A stretch of DNA of 52,785 nucleotides, taken from Acidobacteriota bacterium (GTDB lineage: Bacteria > Acidobacteriota > UBA6911). The position numbers were made by a program, and so were the translations under genes. Where the stretch lies: positions 1-52,785 of the forward strand of contig QHZE01000453.1 of the NCBI GenBank assembly GCA_003225335.1, in the 5' to 3' direction. Positions 42,676-51,608 of this stretch are shown here, piece after piece. The notes under the pieces were generated by a model, which searched no databases, was not told the origin of the DNA, and saw only the letters and a list, made by a program, of their open reading frames with translations. Position 1 is the stretch's first letter. Each line of letters opens with the position of its first letter.

Positions 42676-43596
42676 TTAAGGCCTCGGCAAAAGATAGGAG
42701 ACGGCGATTCCGGCATATGCGACTATTGACATCAAATAGATAAGCTTCCAAGATACGTGGTTTTCACTCGCGCTCAGTTCGTCCGGGTTCTTCAAGATCC
42801 GGTAATCGATGTATGCCCCTATTAGCGGAAGGGAGAACGACAAGGTATAGATTCCTGCCGGATGTCCGGTCAGCTTCCCCAGTCTCACAAGTATGGCCCA
42901 CAACAGAAAGGGAAAAACAAAGAAAGGGGAGATAAGGAGCGCCGCTTTACGTACGCCGTAGAGCACAGGAAGAGTCTTGCAGCCGCCCGCGCGGTCTCCC
43001 TCCATGTCGGAAAAGTCTTTCGTGGTGCCCGCCCCTAAGATGAATAGACCCAGGACTGAACTGAGGAGCCACGGTTCCACCACCCAGATTGTCTTGACCG
43101 TCGACCAGCCGGCAACGGGAAGCAGAAACCCGCGGGGTACCGCCATCGTGATGTTGGCAAGAATTCCCCAGCGTTTGGTCCGGAATGGAGGCACGGAATA
43201 AGAGACAGTGAAAATTCCAGCAAGAACCGCAAGAAGCAAGCACTGGTAATTGATGACCCAGGCGAGCAGGAGTCCAACCACGAAAGCGCCCAAAGTGAAA
43301 CCGGCGGCCTCTCGGCTTCTCAGTCTTCCGGAAGGCAGGGGTCGCTGAGGTTTGTTAATGCGGTCGATCGGAAGGTCGAACATCTGGTTCAGCCCGTTGG
43401 ATCCTGCATTCAGCACAACAGCCATCACGGCCCCCAGCACGACATTCCACGCCACCCTCCAGGGTGAATGCGTCCATGACGACACGAACCTCGGCTGCGC
43501 TCCCCAGGCCGCGAGCCCCCCACATATCATTCCGACCCCGGGCATCAGCAGTGTGAAAGGCCGCGAAAACTCGCAGTAAATCCGCCAATCCTTCAT
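42676..43596 (-). CDS. UbiA-family prenyltransferase
   Basis: A 306-residue membrane prenyltransferase with about eight or nine helices. The first aspartate-rich motif is NQMFDLPID (N70, D74, D78) and the second is DFSDMEGDRAGG (D194, D197, D201), which bind the Mg-diphosphate of the prenyl donor. The overall pattern is nearest to chlorophyll/homogentisate/geranylgeranylglycerol-phosphate prenyltransferases rather than to MenA or UbiA proper; that is judged by eye. The gene starts 8 nt after the end of the fused kinase gene, so they are almost surely one operon. Confidence 0.9.
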   Translation of the reverse strand: MKDWRIYCEFSRPFTLLMPGVGMICGGLAAWGAQPRFVSSWTHSPWRVAWNVVLGAVMAVVLNAGSNGLNQMFDLPIDRINKPQRPLPSGRLRSREAAGFTLGAFVVGLLLAWVINYQCLLLAVLAGIFTVSYSVPPFRTKRWGILANITMAVPRGFLLPVAGWSTVKTIWVVEPWLLSSVLGLFILGAGTTKDFSDMEGDRAGGCKTLPVLYGVRKAALLISPFFVFPFLLWAILVRLGKLTGHPAGIYTLSFSLPLIGAYIDYRILKNPDELSASENHVSWKLIYLMSIVAYAGIAVSYLLPRP

Positions 43597-43604
43597 CTTG
43601 GCGT

Positions 43605-44945
43605 CTATAGGTAGACCTTGGCGAACAACATAGCCAAAAGCATGGACACCGTCGTATGAAAGGCATTCAATAGTTGACCGCTTCTACCGTTGTCCGACTG
43701 GCCGTGAGCCGCCAGGTAACTCTCCAGGTGTACGGAAAACGAAGCGGAAAGAAGAATGCAGACCATTCCTATGGGTGAAATCAACTTGAACAAAACGGCT
43801 TCAAAGCCGATCATTGCGGCTGCCAAGAGCCCCACGGTACTTCCGGCGAGAGACACTGCTCCCGGGGTCCCTCGCGGCACATGTTCCAACGATGTGAGTA
43901 GTATCGTGTGCCTCCCCAGAAGCTGGCCGAGCTCCGTGGATATTGTGTCATATATCGCGGTAGCCACAGCAGCGGTGAATCCCACGTTCGTGATTTGTTT
44001 ACTGTCGAAGAAAATAGAGGCCAGTCCGGCAACAAGCGGTGCAAACCCTTTTCCCAAGACATGGCGGGCCGATCTCCTGCCAAAATCGGGCTGAGCTGTC
44101 CCCTCGAGCTGTTTTCGTCGATATCCGATTTTTGAGAAAAGGCTGCCCAGCACGAAAAACGTTGCGAGTAGTAGAAATCCTTGCGCTCCGAAAGAAGAAT
44201 AGACCACGCTTCCCATCACGACTCCGCAAACAAGGCCAGACAGGGTAAGAGTCTTCAAAGACAATGCGGCCAATCCGGTGCCTGCGGAGACCAACAAACC
44301 CGTAATCCACTCGTCCCAGGCCCAGTTTGAAGGCCACCTGGCCAAGGACAACCCACGCAGGAAAGTTCCTCCCGCCAGGCAAATAGTGAGATTGTCGTCC
44401 AATGGAATCTGCAGAGTTTCGACGACGGAGCATACTATTGCTGTAGTTGTAGAATAAAGAAGGCCGCGTCGCGCATTCCAATTCCCTGAATGGGGTGGGA
44501 ATTCCGTCCAGAGGAGGAGAACAAAACCAGCCAGGGAAGAGAAAAATACGCTGCTGCACGTGCCAAGCCAGGTCTTGTTTGAGTTCCACGGCAGTCTGGC
44601 GCGACCGAATCTCCGTCCAATGAGGTTTGAGGCGGCGTCCCCTACAGAAAGGTTTGCCCACGCAACGGCGGCCAGATGCTTGTCCTCCCGGAAGAAGAGG
44701 ACAAGAGTGAAGACCGAAAACGCGTACGCGAGTTTGCCTGCTGAGTATCCCTTGATTTGTTCTTCCGGGCGTTGGGTGACGCGGAACAGCCTCGGTGAGA
44801 CGAAAGCCGCGTAAAGAACCGCAACGAATGCGAATATCAGAGCCTGCTCCCATGTAAGAAATCTCAGCAAGAAGGCAAACGCAATTGGAGCCAGGTGCTC
44901 CAACTGGCGAAGGTTCTCGTTGTGCTCAGATGCCGCGATTCGCAT
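43605..44945 (-). CDS. Fused isoprenol kinase (SEC59/VTE5-like) and DUF92 (VTE6-like) protein
   Basis: A 446-residue polytopic membrane protein with two family halves. Residues about 15-205 carry the CTP-dependent dolichol/phytol-kinase motifs: WANLSVGDAASNLIGRRFG (about 96-114), LPWNSNKTWLGTCSS (118-132) and VETLQIPLDDNLTI (175-188). Residues about 215-446 match DUF92/TMEM19: RSARHVLGKG (291-300), ATAIYDTISTELGQLLG (329-344), VPRGTPGAVSLAGSTVGLL (356-373) and the closing LLNAFHTT. In plants VTE5 phosphorylates phytol and VTE6 phosphorylates phytyl-phosphate. A single fused chain could make the prenyl diphosphate used by the UbiA enzyme next door. That function is inference. Confidence 0.88.
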   Translation of the reverse strand: MRIAASEHNENLRQLEHLAPIAFAFLLRFLTWEQALIFAFVAVLYAAFVSPRLFRVTQRPEEQIKGYSAGKLAYAFSVFTLVLFFREDKHLAAVAWANLSVGDAASNLIGRRFGRARLPWNSNKTWLGTCSSVFFSSLAGFVLLLWTEFPPHSGNWNARRGLLYSTTTAIVCSVVETLQIPLDDNLTICLAGGTFLRGLSLARWPSNWAWDEWITGLLVSAGTGLAALSLKTLTLSGLVCGVVMGSVVYSSFGAQGFLLLATFFVLGSLFSKIGYRRKQLEGTAQPDFGRRSARHVLGKGFAPLVAGLASIFFDSKQITNVGFTAAVATAIYDTISTELGQLLGRHTILLTSLEHVPRGTPGAVSLAGSTVGLLAAAMIGFEAVLFKLISPIGMVCILLSASFSVHLESYLAAHGQSDNGRSGQLLNAFHTTVSMLLAMLFAKVYL

Positions 44946-45320
44946 GAGCGACTATTGGAAACGGAAGATGCCGGACAAACTGCGCAGTTCTTTTCACAGA
45001 ATACAGCGACGTTTTTTTTGGCCAGATACGTGGCTATGGGACACGGATTGTCACGGGTTTGACGGATTAACACACAGTCGATCCATCCGTGACATCCGTG
45101 TCCCAAAAGACACCAAGGATTTCATGATCGCCGCCACGTTACTGTAGCATGGGCAGTTACATTTCGCCGTGGGGTCATATAAAATGGGTAATCCTGTATT
45201 GGCGCTGAGAGTCTCAGACGCGGGCTGTAACATGCTGTAAGTTATGCCAATCTTAGTACTTGTTCTGAAACTTTTACGGTTGCGCACTCGTACTATCGAA
45301 CGTTCCTTCGGAGGCACCAA
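44946..45320. other. 375-bp divergent intergenic region
   Basis: Promoters for the kinase/UbiA operon (leftward) and the efflux operon (rightward) must lie here. A run of eight T at about 45012-45019 and the palindrome 45038-45104 are visible. No gene was seen. Confidence 0.5.
45038..45104. repeat. GGGACACGGAT...ATCCGTGTCCC palindrome
   Basis: GGGACACGGATTGTCACGGG against ATCCGTGACATCCGTGTCCC, with a loop holding ACACACAGTCGATC. A near-twin of 35975-36056; both include TTTGACGGATT or TTCGACGGATT in the left half. Confidence 0.8.
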
Positions 45321-46805
45321 ATGAGCAAAAGGAAAAAAATCTGGATCGGGTGCGGAGCCGCCGTCGCATTGGGACTGAGTATCTTCATCGGTATCCGAGT
45401 GACCCGTAAGGAGGAGGTTCCCGTCCAAACAGCGAAGGTGGAACGAAAGGAAGTCCTGAAAGCCAAGGTATCGGCCAGCGGCGAGATTCGCGCAAAAGAA
45501 TTCGTAGACCTTCAGTCTGAAATCGCGGGCCTGATTACCGAGCTTCCAGTGCATGAAGGTGACAAGGTGCAGAAGGGAGACGTGCTGCTGCGCATTGATC
45601 CGATCCAGACGGAAGCGGAGACGCAATCATCGAGAGCTCAGCATGAAGGAGCAGTGGCGGACGCGCGCGGGCAGGAGTTTCAGATCATGAATGCCGAGGC
45701 GGACCTCGCCAAGCAGGAAGCGTCGCTGCGCTCGGCGCGCGCCGAGCTCGACCAGGCGGAAAACAACTACAGCCGGATGCAAAGCAGCTTCAAGCGCAAG
45801 CAACAGCTGCACGAGGAAGGGTTGCTTTCCAGGGAAGACTACGAGATGGCCCAGAACGACGTGAAGTCCGCGAAAGCACAGCTCGAGGTCGCCCGCGCAA
45901 AAGTAGCTCAGATGGAGACCCAGATCCAAGTTTCAAAGAACAACATACAGCAAATGAAGAGTTCCTATGCGGCGGCCGCGAGCCGTGTAAGATCCATGGC
46001 GGCTAACTTGACGCGGGCCAGCGACCAGCTTAAGAAGACCACCCTCTACTCCCCCTTGACCGGCGTCATTACGCAGCTCCTCGTCGAGAAGGGGGAAAGA
46101 GCGGTTCCGGGCATCATGAGCAATCCTCAGGCTACTTTGATGACGATTGCCGACCTGAGTGTGATCCAGGCCGAGTTGAAAGTGGACGAAACCGATGTTG
46201 TCAATCTCGCCCTTGGGAATAAGGCTCAGATCAAGGTAGATGCCTTACCCGACATGGTTTTTGAAGGGGAAGTCACCGAGATTGGGAATAGTCCGATCAA
46301 GACTGCGGCAACGGGTCAACAGCAGCAGGAAGCCAAGGATTTCAAGGTGATCGTCACCCTGACGAGCCCGTCTCGCAAGCTTCGTCCAGGCATGTCTTGT
46401 ACGGGTGACATGATCACCGAAACGAAGCAAAACGTCTTGGTCGTTCCTATCCAAGCCCTGACGATCAGAGAAGTACCGGTGGACAAGGACGGTCGTTATC
46501 ACGAGCCTGATCTGAAGAAGAATGATAAGTCCGGCTCGGTAGCCAGAGCGGATTCTTCCCCAAAAGAGAAGAAGGCTGCCAAGAAGGAACTTCAGGGTGT
46601 GTTCGTCATTAACAAAGAACGACTGGCCCGGTTCCGGACTGTGAAAACCGGCATTACAGGCGACTCCGAAATTGAAGTCCTCGAAAACCTGGCGGAAGGC
46701 GAGGAGGTCGTATCGGGCAGCTTTCAGACCCTCAGGACAATAAAGGATGGCGCGCTGGTCAAGATTGACAACTCGGGCAAAAACCAAGCTGACAAGAAGA
46801 AGTGA
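45321..46805 (+). CDS. HlyD/MacA-type periplasmic membrane-fusion adaptor
   Basis: A 494-residue adaptor. TM anchor at about 10-25 (CGAAVALGLSIFIGI), the first lipoyl half (ASGEIRAKEFVDLQ), a long alpha-helical hairpin at about 110-235 (coiled-coil-like Q/E/A-rich sequence), the second lipoyl half with SPLTGVITQLLVEKGERAVPG, then the beta-barrel and membrane-proximal domains with a K/E-rich insertion near 390-430. The long hairpin suggests interaction with a TolC-like tunnel. It is followed by an ABC ATPase, as in MacAB systems. GGAGG lies 6 nt before the ATG. Confidence 0.92.
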   Translation: MSKRKKIWIGCGAAVALGLSIFIGIRVTRKEEVPVQTAKVERKEVLKAKVSASGEIRAKEFVDLQSEIAGLITELPVHEGDKVQKGDVLLRIDPIQTEAETQSSRAQHEGAVADARGQEFQIMNAEADLAKQEASLRSARAELDQAENNYSRMQSSFKRKQQLHEEGLLSREDYEMAQNDVKSAKAQLEVARAKVAQMETQIQVSKNNIQQMKSSYAAAASRVRSMAANLTRASDQLKKTTLYSPLTGVITQLLVEKGERAVPGIMSNPQATLMTIADLSVIQAELKVDETDVVNLALGNKAQIKVDALPDMVFEGEVTEIGNSPIKTAATGQQQQEAKDFKVIVTLTSPSRKLRPGMSCTGDMITETKQNVLVVPIQALTIREVPVDKDGRYHEPDLKKNDKSGSVARADSSPKEKKAAKKELQGVFVINKERLARFRTVKTGITGDSEIEVLENLAEGEEVVSGSFQTLRTIKDGALVKIDNSGKNQADKKK

Positions 46806-46835
46806 GTGAAGTCTTGCGCATTCCAAGGGAAGCTC

Positions 46836-47561
46836 ATGGGAATAGGGGGTAACGTCAACGAAGTACTCATCCGGACCGAGAACCTGTGGAAGACGTATCG
46901 AATGGGGGCAGAAGAGATTCATGCTCTCCGGGGCGTGTCCTTTGAGATCCTGAGAGGAGAATACGTGGCCATTATGGGCCCCTCCGGGTCGGGCAAATCG
47001 ACGATGATGAACCTGATCGGTTGCCTGGACACACCTACAGACGGGAAATACTATCTTAATAGCCGGCTCGTTTCAGAGATGAATGACGACGAATTAGCCC
47101 GGATCCGAAACAAGGAGATTGGGTTCGTATTCCAGACATTTAATCTTCTGCCGCGGGCGACTGCTCTGCACAACGTCGAACTCCCCCTGATTTACAATGG
47201 AACTCCGGCCGCCGAACGAAAGGAGCGCGCGATCAAGGCCCTCCAGGCGGTGGAACTAGGGGATCGAATGTACCACAAACCAAACGAGCTCTCCGGGGGC
47301 CAGCGACAGCGAGTGGCGATCGCACGGGCCCTGGTCAATAATCCTTCTATCATCCTCGCAGACGAACCTACCGGGAATCTTGATTCTGCCACGAGCGCCG
47401 AGATCATGAATCTTTTCGATACGCTCCACAAGCGCGGTAACACAATCGTCCTAGTGACTCATGAGGCTGACATCGCCGGGCATGCGCATCGAGTTATCAG
47501 ACTCTTGGACGGGAAAGTGGAGAGAGACGAAAAGCTGCGTCCTTCTGACAGAAAGACCTGA
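46836..47561 (+). CDS. MacB/LolD-type ABC transporter ATPase
   Basis: A 241-residue ATPase: Walker [11 protein letters not shown]-loop [12 protein letters not shown], signature [19 protein letters not shown], Walker [13 protein letters not shown], and switch His in VTHEAD. The family energises lipoprotein sorting or macrolide/toxin efflux with an FtsX-type permease. No permease gene follows; after 47561 comes a repeat fragment and then convergent genes. A GTG start at 46806 would add ten residues. Confidence 0.93.
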   Translation: MGIGGNVNEVLIRTENLWKTYRMGAEEIHALRGVSFEILRGEYVAIMGPSGSGKSTMMNLIGCLDTPTDGKYYLNSRLVSEMNDDELARIRNKEIGFVFQTFNLLPRATALHNVELPLIYNGTPAAERKERAIKALQAVELGDRMYHKPNELSGGQRQRVAIARALVNNPSIILADEPTGNLDSATSAEIMNLFDTLHKRGNTIVLVTHEADIAGHAHRVIRLLDGKVERDEKLRPSDRKT

Positions 47562-47563
47562 GC

Positions 47564-47590
47564 CACGCAGGGCCCCTACGTCACGTCAAT
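47564..47590. repeat. Half-copy of the GGGGCGG family at the end of the ABC operon
   Basis: GGGCCCCTACGTCACGTC is the right-hand end of the 18883-18952 palindrome (GCCCCTACGTCACG) with no left arm. It lies where a permease gene would be expected to begin, three bases after the ATPase stop codon. Confidence 0.6.
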
Positions 47591-47617
47591 TTTTTTACAG
47601 CTTCTCAGACGTCCTTT

Positions 47618-48595
47618 CTACGATCCACCGCTGTCTGATGTGTACAAAAAACAAGCAACCTTGGTGTCTTGTCCCCAGGACACGAGATCCGGGTAAGTTT
47701 TCCTGCACTCTGACATTACCCTAGGGCAGCGGGGGTGGAAGTGGCAACCGGCAGGAGGCGCTGCAGGGGTAGGAATTTCGCCTCCTATCGAAGGAGGTTT
47801 TTCCCTTCGTGCAGCCGGATCAAGCACGGGCATGCTTTGGAGCAGCAACTGACTGTAAGGATGCCTGGGGTAAGTAAAAAACTGCCCCGTGGGTCCCTCC
47901 TCCACTATTCTTCCCAGATACATCACCGCCACAGTCGTGGACAGGTAGTGGATTACCGTCAATGAATGAGAAATCAATATCAGCGTCAGGCCGAAGCGGT
48001 TCTGCAACTTCAAGAGAAGGTTCAGAATCTGCGCTTGGACAGACGCGTCAAGCGCTGAAACAGGTTCATCGGCGATCAACAGTCGCGGCTTCAAGGCAAG
48101 GGCGCGCGCAATTGCCACACGTTGTTGTTGACCGCCGCTGAGTGAACCTGGAAGACGGTCGAGGAGCGCGGGGTCAAGGGAAACAGCTTCCAGAAGCTCT
48201 CGGACCCGGCTTTCCCTCTCCGGCAGGGTTGCCACTCCCTGGACTTCAAAAGGTTCGAGCAGAGTCTCGCGCAGAGTCATGCGCGGATCGAGAGAGGCGG
48301 CAGCGTCCTGAAAAATGATCTGAAATTCCCGTCTCTTTCGGCGCAGGGCCGACGGGTTCAGCGAAAGGAGATCAACACCGTTGAAGAGGATCGAACCCGC
48401 TGTGGGCTCGAGCAGCCGCAGTGCACAGCGCGCGAGTGTGGTCTTGCCCGAGCCGGACTCCCCAACCAATCCCAATGTGTCTCCTGGAAAGACTTCAAGA
48501 TCGACTCCGTCTACGGCCTTGACCGAAACATCCCTTCCGGCACGGCGGATCCGGAATTCCTTGCGGAGGCCTCGTATCTGGAGCAAGGGCGCCAT
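47618..48595 (-). CDS. Oligopeptide/dipeptide ABC transporter ATPase (OppF/DppF type)
   Basis: A 325-residue ATPase: Walker A GESGSGKTT near 40-48, Q-loop IFQDAAASLDPRMT, signature [19 protein letters not shown], Walker B LLIADEPVSALD, switch His ISHSLTV. The C-terminal oligo-HPY extension has GCHFHPRCP and a later Cys, usual for this family and sometimes binding an Fe-S cluster. It starts immediately after the stop of the OppD-like gene. No binding protein or permease is in the window. Confidence 0.92.
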   Translation of the reverse strand: MAPLLQIRGLRKEFRIRRAGRDVSVKAVDGVDLEVFPGDTLGLVGESGSGKTTLARCALRLLEPTAGSILFNGVDLLSLNPSALRRKRREFQIIFQDAAASLDPRMTLRETLLEPFEVQGVATLPERESRVRELLEAVSLDPALLDRLPGSLSGGQQQRVAIARALALKPRLLIADEPVSALDASVQAQILNLLLKLQNRFGLTLILISHSLTVIHYLSTTVAVMYLGRIVEEGPTGQFFTYPRHPYSQLLLQSMPVLDPAARREKPPSIGGEIPTPAAPPAGCHFHPRCPRVMSECRKTYPDLVSWGQDTKVACFLYTSDSGGS

Positions 48596-49567
48596 TCATC
48601 CAGCCTTTATGCAGGAAGCCCAGTGTGAGTCCGAGAGCGCCACCTGTGGAGGAATCGCCGACGTGCACTGGATCTCTGCGATGGGACATCGTGGAGCAAA
48701 GGCGCAGCCCGGGAGATCCTGACCAGGAGCGGGGGGTGAGCCCAAGACAGGCGTGAGCGGCTCCTTACGCCCGGAAGAATCCAGCCTTGGCAGGGAGTGA
48801 ATCAACGCGCGAGTATAAGGGTGAGCAGGCCGTACAAAGACTTCATCTGACCTGCCGGCCTCGACCAAGCGCCCGTGGTACATCACCGCTACGCGATCGG
48901 CGCACTCGGCCACCAGGGCCAGATCGTGGCTTATGAGCAGCAATGCGAGATTGTGATGACGTTTCATTTTCCGGAGCAGATCCAGGATCTGCGCCTGAAG
49001 TGTCGGATCCAGAGCGCTTGTAGGTTCATCCGCAATGAGAAGCTCAGGGCTGCCGCAGAGACCCAAGGCAATTCCGATTCGCTGGCACATCCCCCCTGAA
49101 AACTCAAAGGCGTAGCGGCTGATGGACGACGGAGGATCGGGGATCCCAACTTCTTGCAGCAGCGCCAATGCGCGTTCTCTGGCTTCGCGGCGACTAAGAT
49201 TCTGATGGCTCCGTATGGATTCGATGAGCTGCTCTCCAATGGTCAGCACCGGATTCAGGGACGAACCGGCGTCCTGGAAAACCATCCCGATTCTTGACCC
49301 GCGCATCCGGCGCCAGTATCTCTCTCCTTCGTACAAGAGATTCTTACCGCCAAAAAGGATCTCTCCCGACGTCACCTGTTGGTCGAGGTCCACGAGGCCG
49401 AGCGTAGCGAGAGCTACCGTGGACTTCCCGCAGCCTGTCTCGCCGACCAGGGCCAGCGTTTCCCCTGACAATACTTCCAGCGAGAAGTCTCGCAGCGCAG
49501 GGACAGGTCCTCGCGGACCAGGATAGGACACGCTCAGATGACGAATTTCCAGGAGCGCGGAAGCCAC
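48596..49567 (-). CDS. Oligopeptide/dipeptide ABC transporter ATPase (OppD/DppD type)
   Basis: A 323-residue ATPase: Walker A GETGCGKST, Q-loop VFQDAGSSLNPVLT, signature FSGGMCQRIGIALGLCGSP (with Cys at the position normally Arg), Walker B LLIADEPTSALDP and switch His ISHDLAL. The C-terminal oligo-HPY region includes CAFAPRCP. It is the partner of the downstream OppF-like gene; TGA and ATG are directly adjacent. The upstream 158 bp show no permease. Confidence 0.92.
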   Translation of the reverse strand: MASALLEIRHLSVSYPGPRGPVPALRDFSLEVLSGETLALVGETGCGKSTVALATLGLVDLDQQVTSGEILFGGKNLLYEGERYWRRMRGSRIGMVFQDAGSSLNPVLTIGEQLIESIRSHQNLSRREARERALALLQEVGIPDPPSSISRYAFEFSGGMCQRIGIALGLCGSPELLIADEPTSALDPTLQAQILDLLRKMKRHHNLALLLISHDLALVAECADRVAVMYHGRLVEAGRSDEVFVRPAHPYTRALIHSLPRLDSSGRKEPLTPVLGSPPAPGQDLPGCAFAPRCPIAEIQCTSAIPPQVALSDSHWASCIKAG

Positions 49568-49725
49568 GTCGATCCCTGCACGCGGCGCGAAGACACCACA
49601 CTTCGTCGCATGGCGGTCTCGGCCAGGACTCAGGTTGAAGTTAGATCGTCACTTCGCACGAGCACGCCTGTGCCACGGCCCAAACGCACCTGACGCAAAT
49701 TGGTGGCGGTGCCAGGAGGCGTCGC

Positions 49726-51012
<1,287 letters not shown>

Positions 51013-51044
51013 TTATCGACGCGTTCCTTATCGGCGCGCTTGAT

Positions 51045-51072
51045 GTATAACACACGGCTTCGCAGCGATCAA
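51045..51072 (-). promoter_or_regulatory. Candidate eno promoter
   Basis: On the minus strand, TTGATC (51072-51067), a 16-bp spacer, and TTATAC (51050-51045), about 45 bp before the eno ATG. Confidence 0.45.
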
Positions 51073-51184
51073 GAAAACCTCCCCGTCAGCGATCAGCCCA
51101 ATCCTTAGCCGCTGTGGCCAAATTGGGGTTGGTCTGGTCTGGCCCCTGGTCTTCTCCTTGGGGGAAATGGGGGAATGACCGAAA

Positions 51185-51213
51185 TTGACAGGGAGGGGAG
51201 GCTATGCTAGCTT
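51185..51213 (+). promoter_or_regulatory. Sigma-70 type promoter of the STAS gene
   Basis: TTGACA (51185-51190), a 17-bp spacer, TAGCTT (51208-51213), then a short leader with CGGAGGAG six bases before the ATG at 51242. Confidence 0.5.
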
Positions 51214-51241
51214 CTCATTTCCTTACAAACCGGAGGAGTTC

Positions 51242-51583
51242 ATGAAGTTTTCGTCTCGCAAGGCAGATAACGTGGCGATCATTGATGTTGAAGGGAAGAT
51301 CCTCCTCGGCGAAGGAGACGTAGAGATTAAACAGGCGATAGACGAGCTCCTCGGCCAGGGCGAAAAGAACATCATTCTGAATCTCGCCAAGGTTCCTTAT
51401 ATCGACAGCGCCGGTTTGGGCGAGATAATTCGGTGCTTCACCGCGATTCGGAAGGGCGGTGGAAATTTGAAATTTGTGGCGCCAAACCAGAGGTTGATCG
51501 ATCTTCTGACCATCACGAAGCTGGTGAACGTTTTTGACTGGTACAACGACGAGTCGTCAGCAGTCCGGAGTTTCTCTTCCTGA
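51242..51583 (+). CDS. STAS-domain anti-sigma factor antagonist
   Basis: A 113-residue SpoIIAA/RsbV-like protein. A single STAS domain has the phosphorylation loop VPYIDSAGLGEIIR, with likely acceptor S56 after D55. Such proteins are switched by anti-sigma kinases and phosphatases. No partner kinase (RsbW-like) or sigma factor is adjacent. GGAGGAG sits 5-6 nt before ATG 51242; the longer frame reads back into the promoter. Confidence 0.93.
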   Translation: MKFSSRKADNVAIIDVEGKILLGEGDVEIKQAIDELLGQGEKNIILNLAKVPYIDSAGLGEIIRCFTAIRKGGGNLKFVAPNQRLIDLLTITKLVNVFDWYNDESSAVRSFSS

Positions 51584-51608
51584 TCCAGCCGCGCGCATGG
51601 CATCCTGA

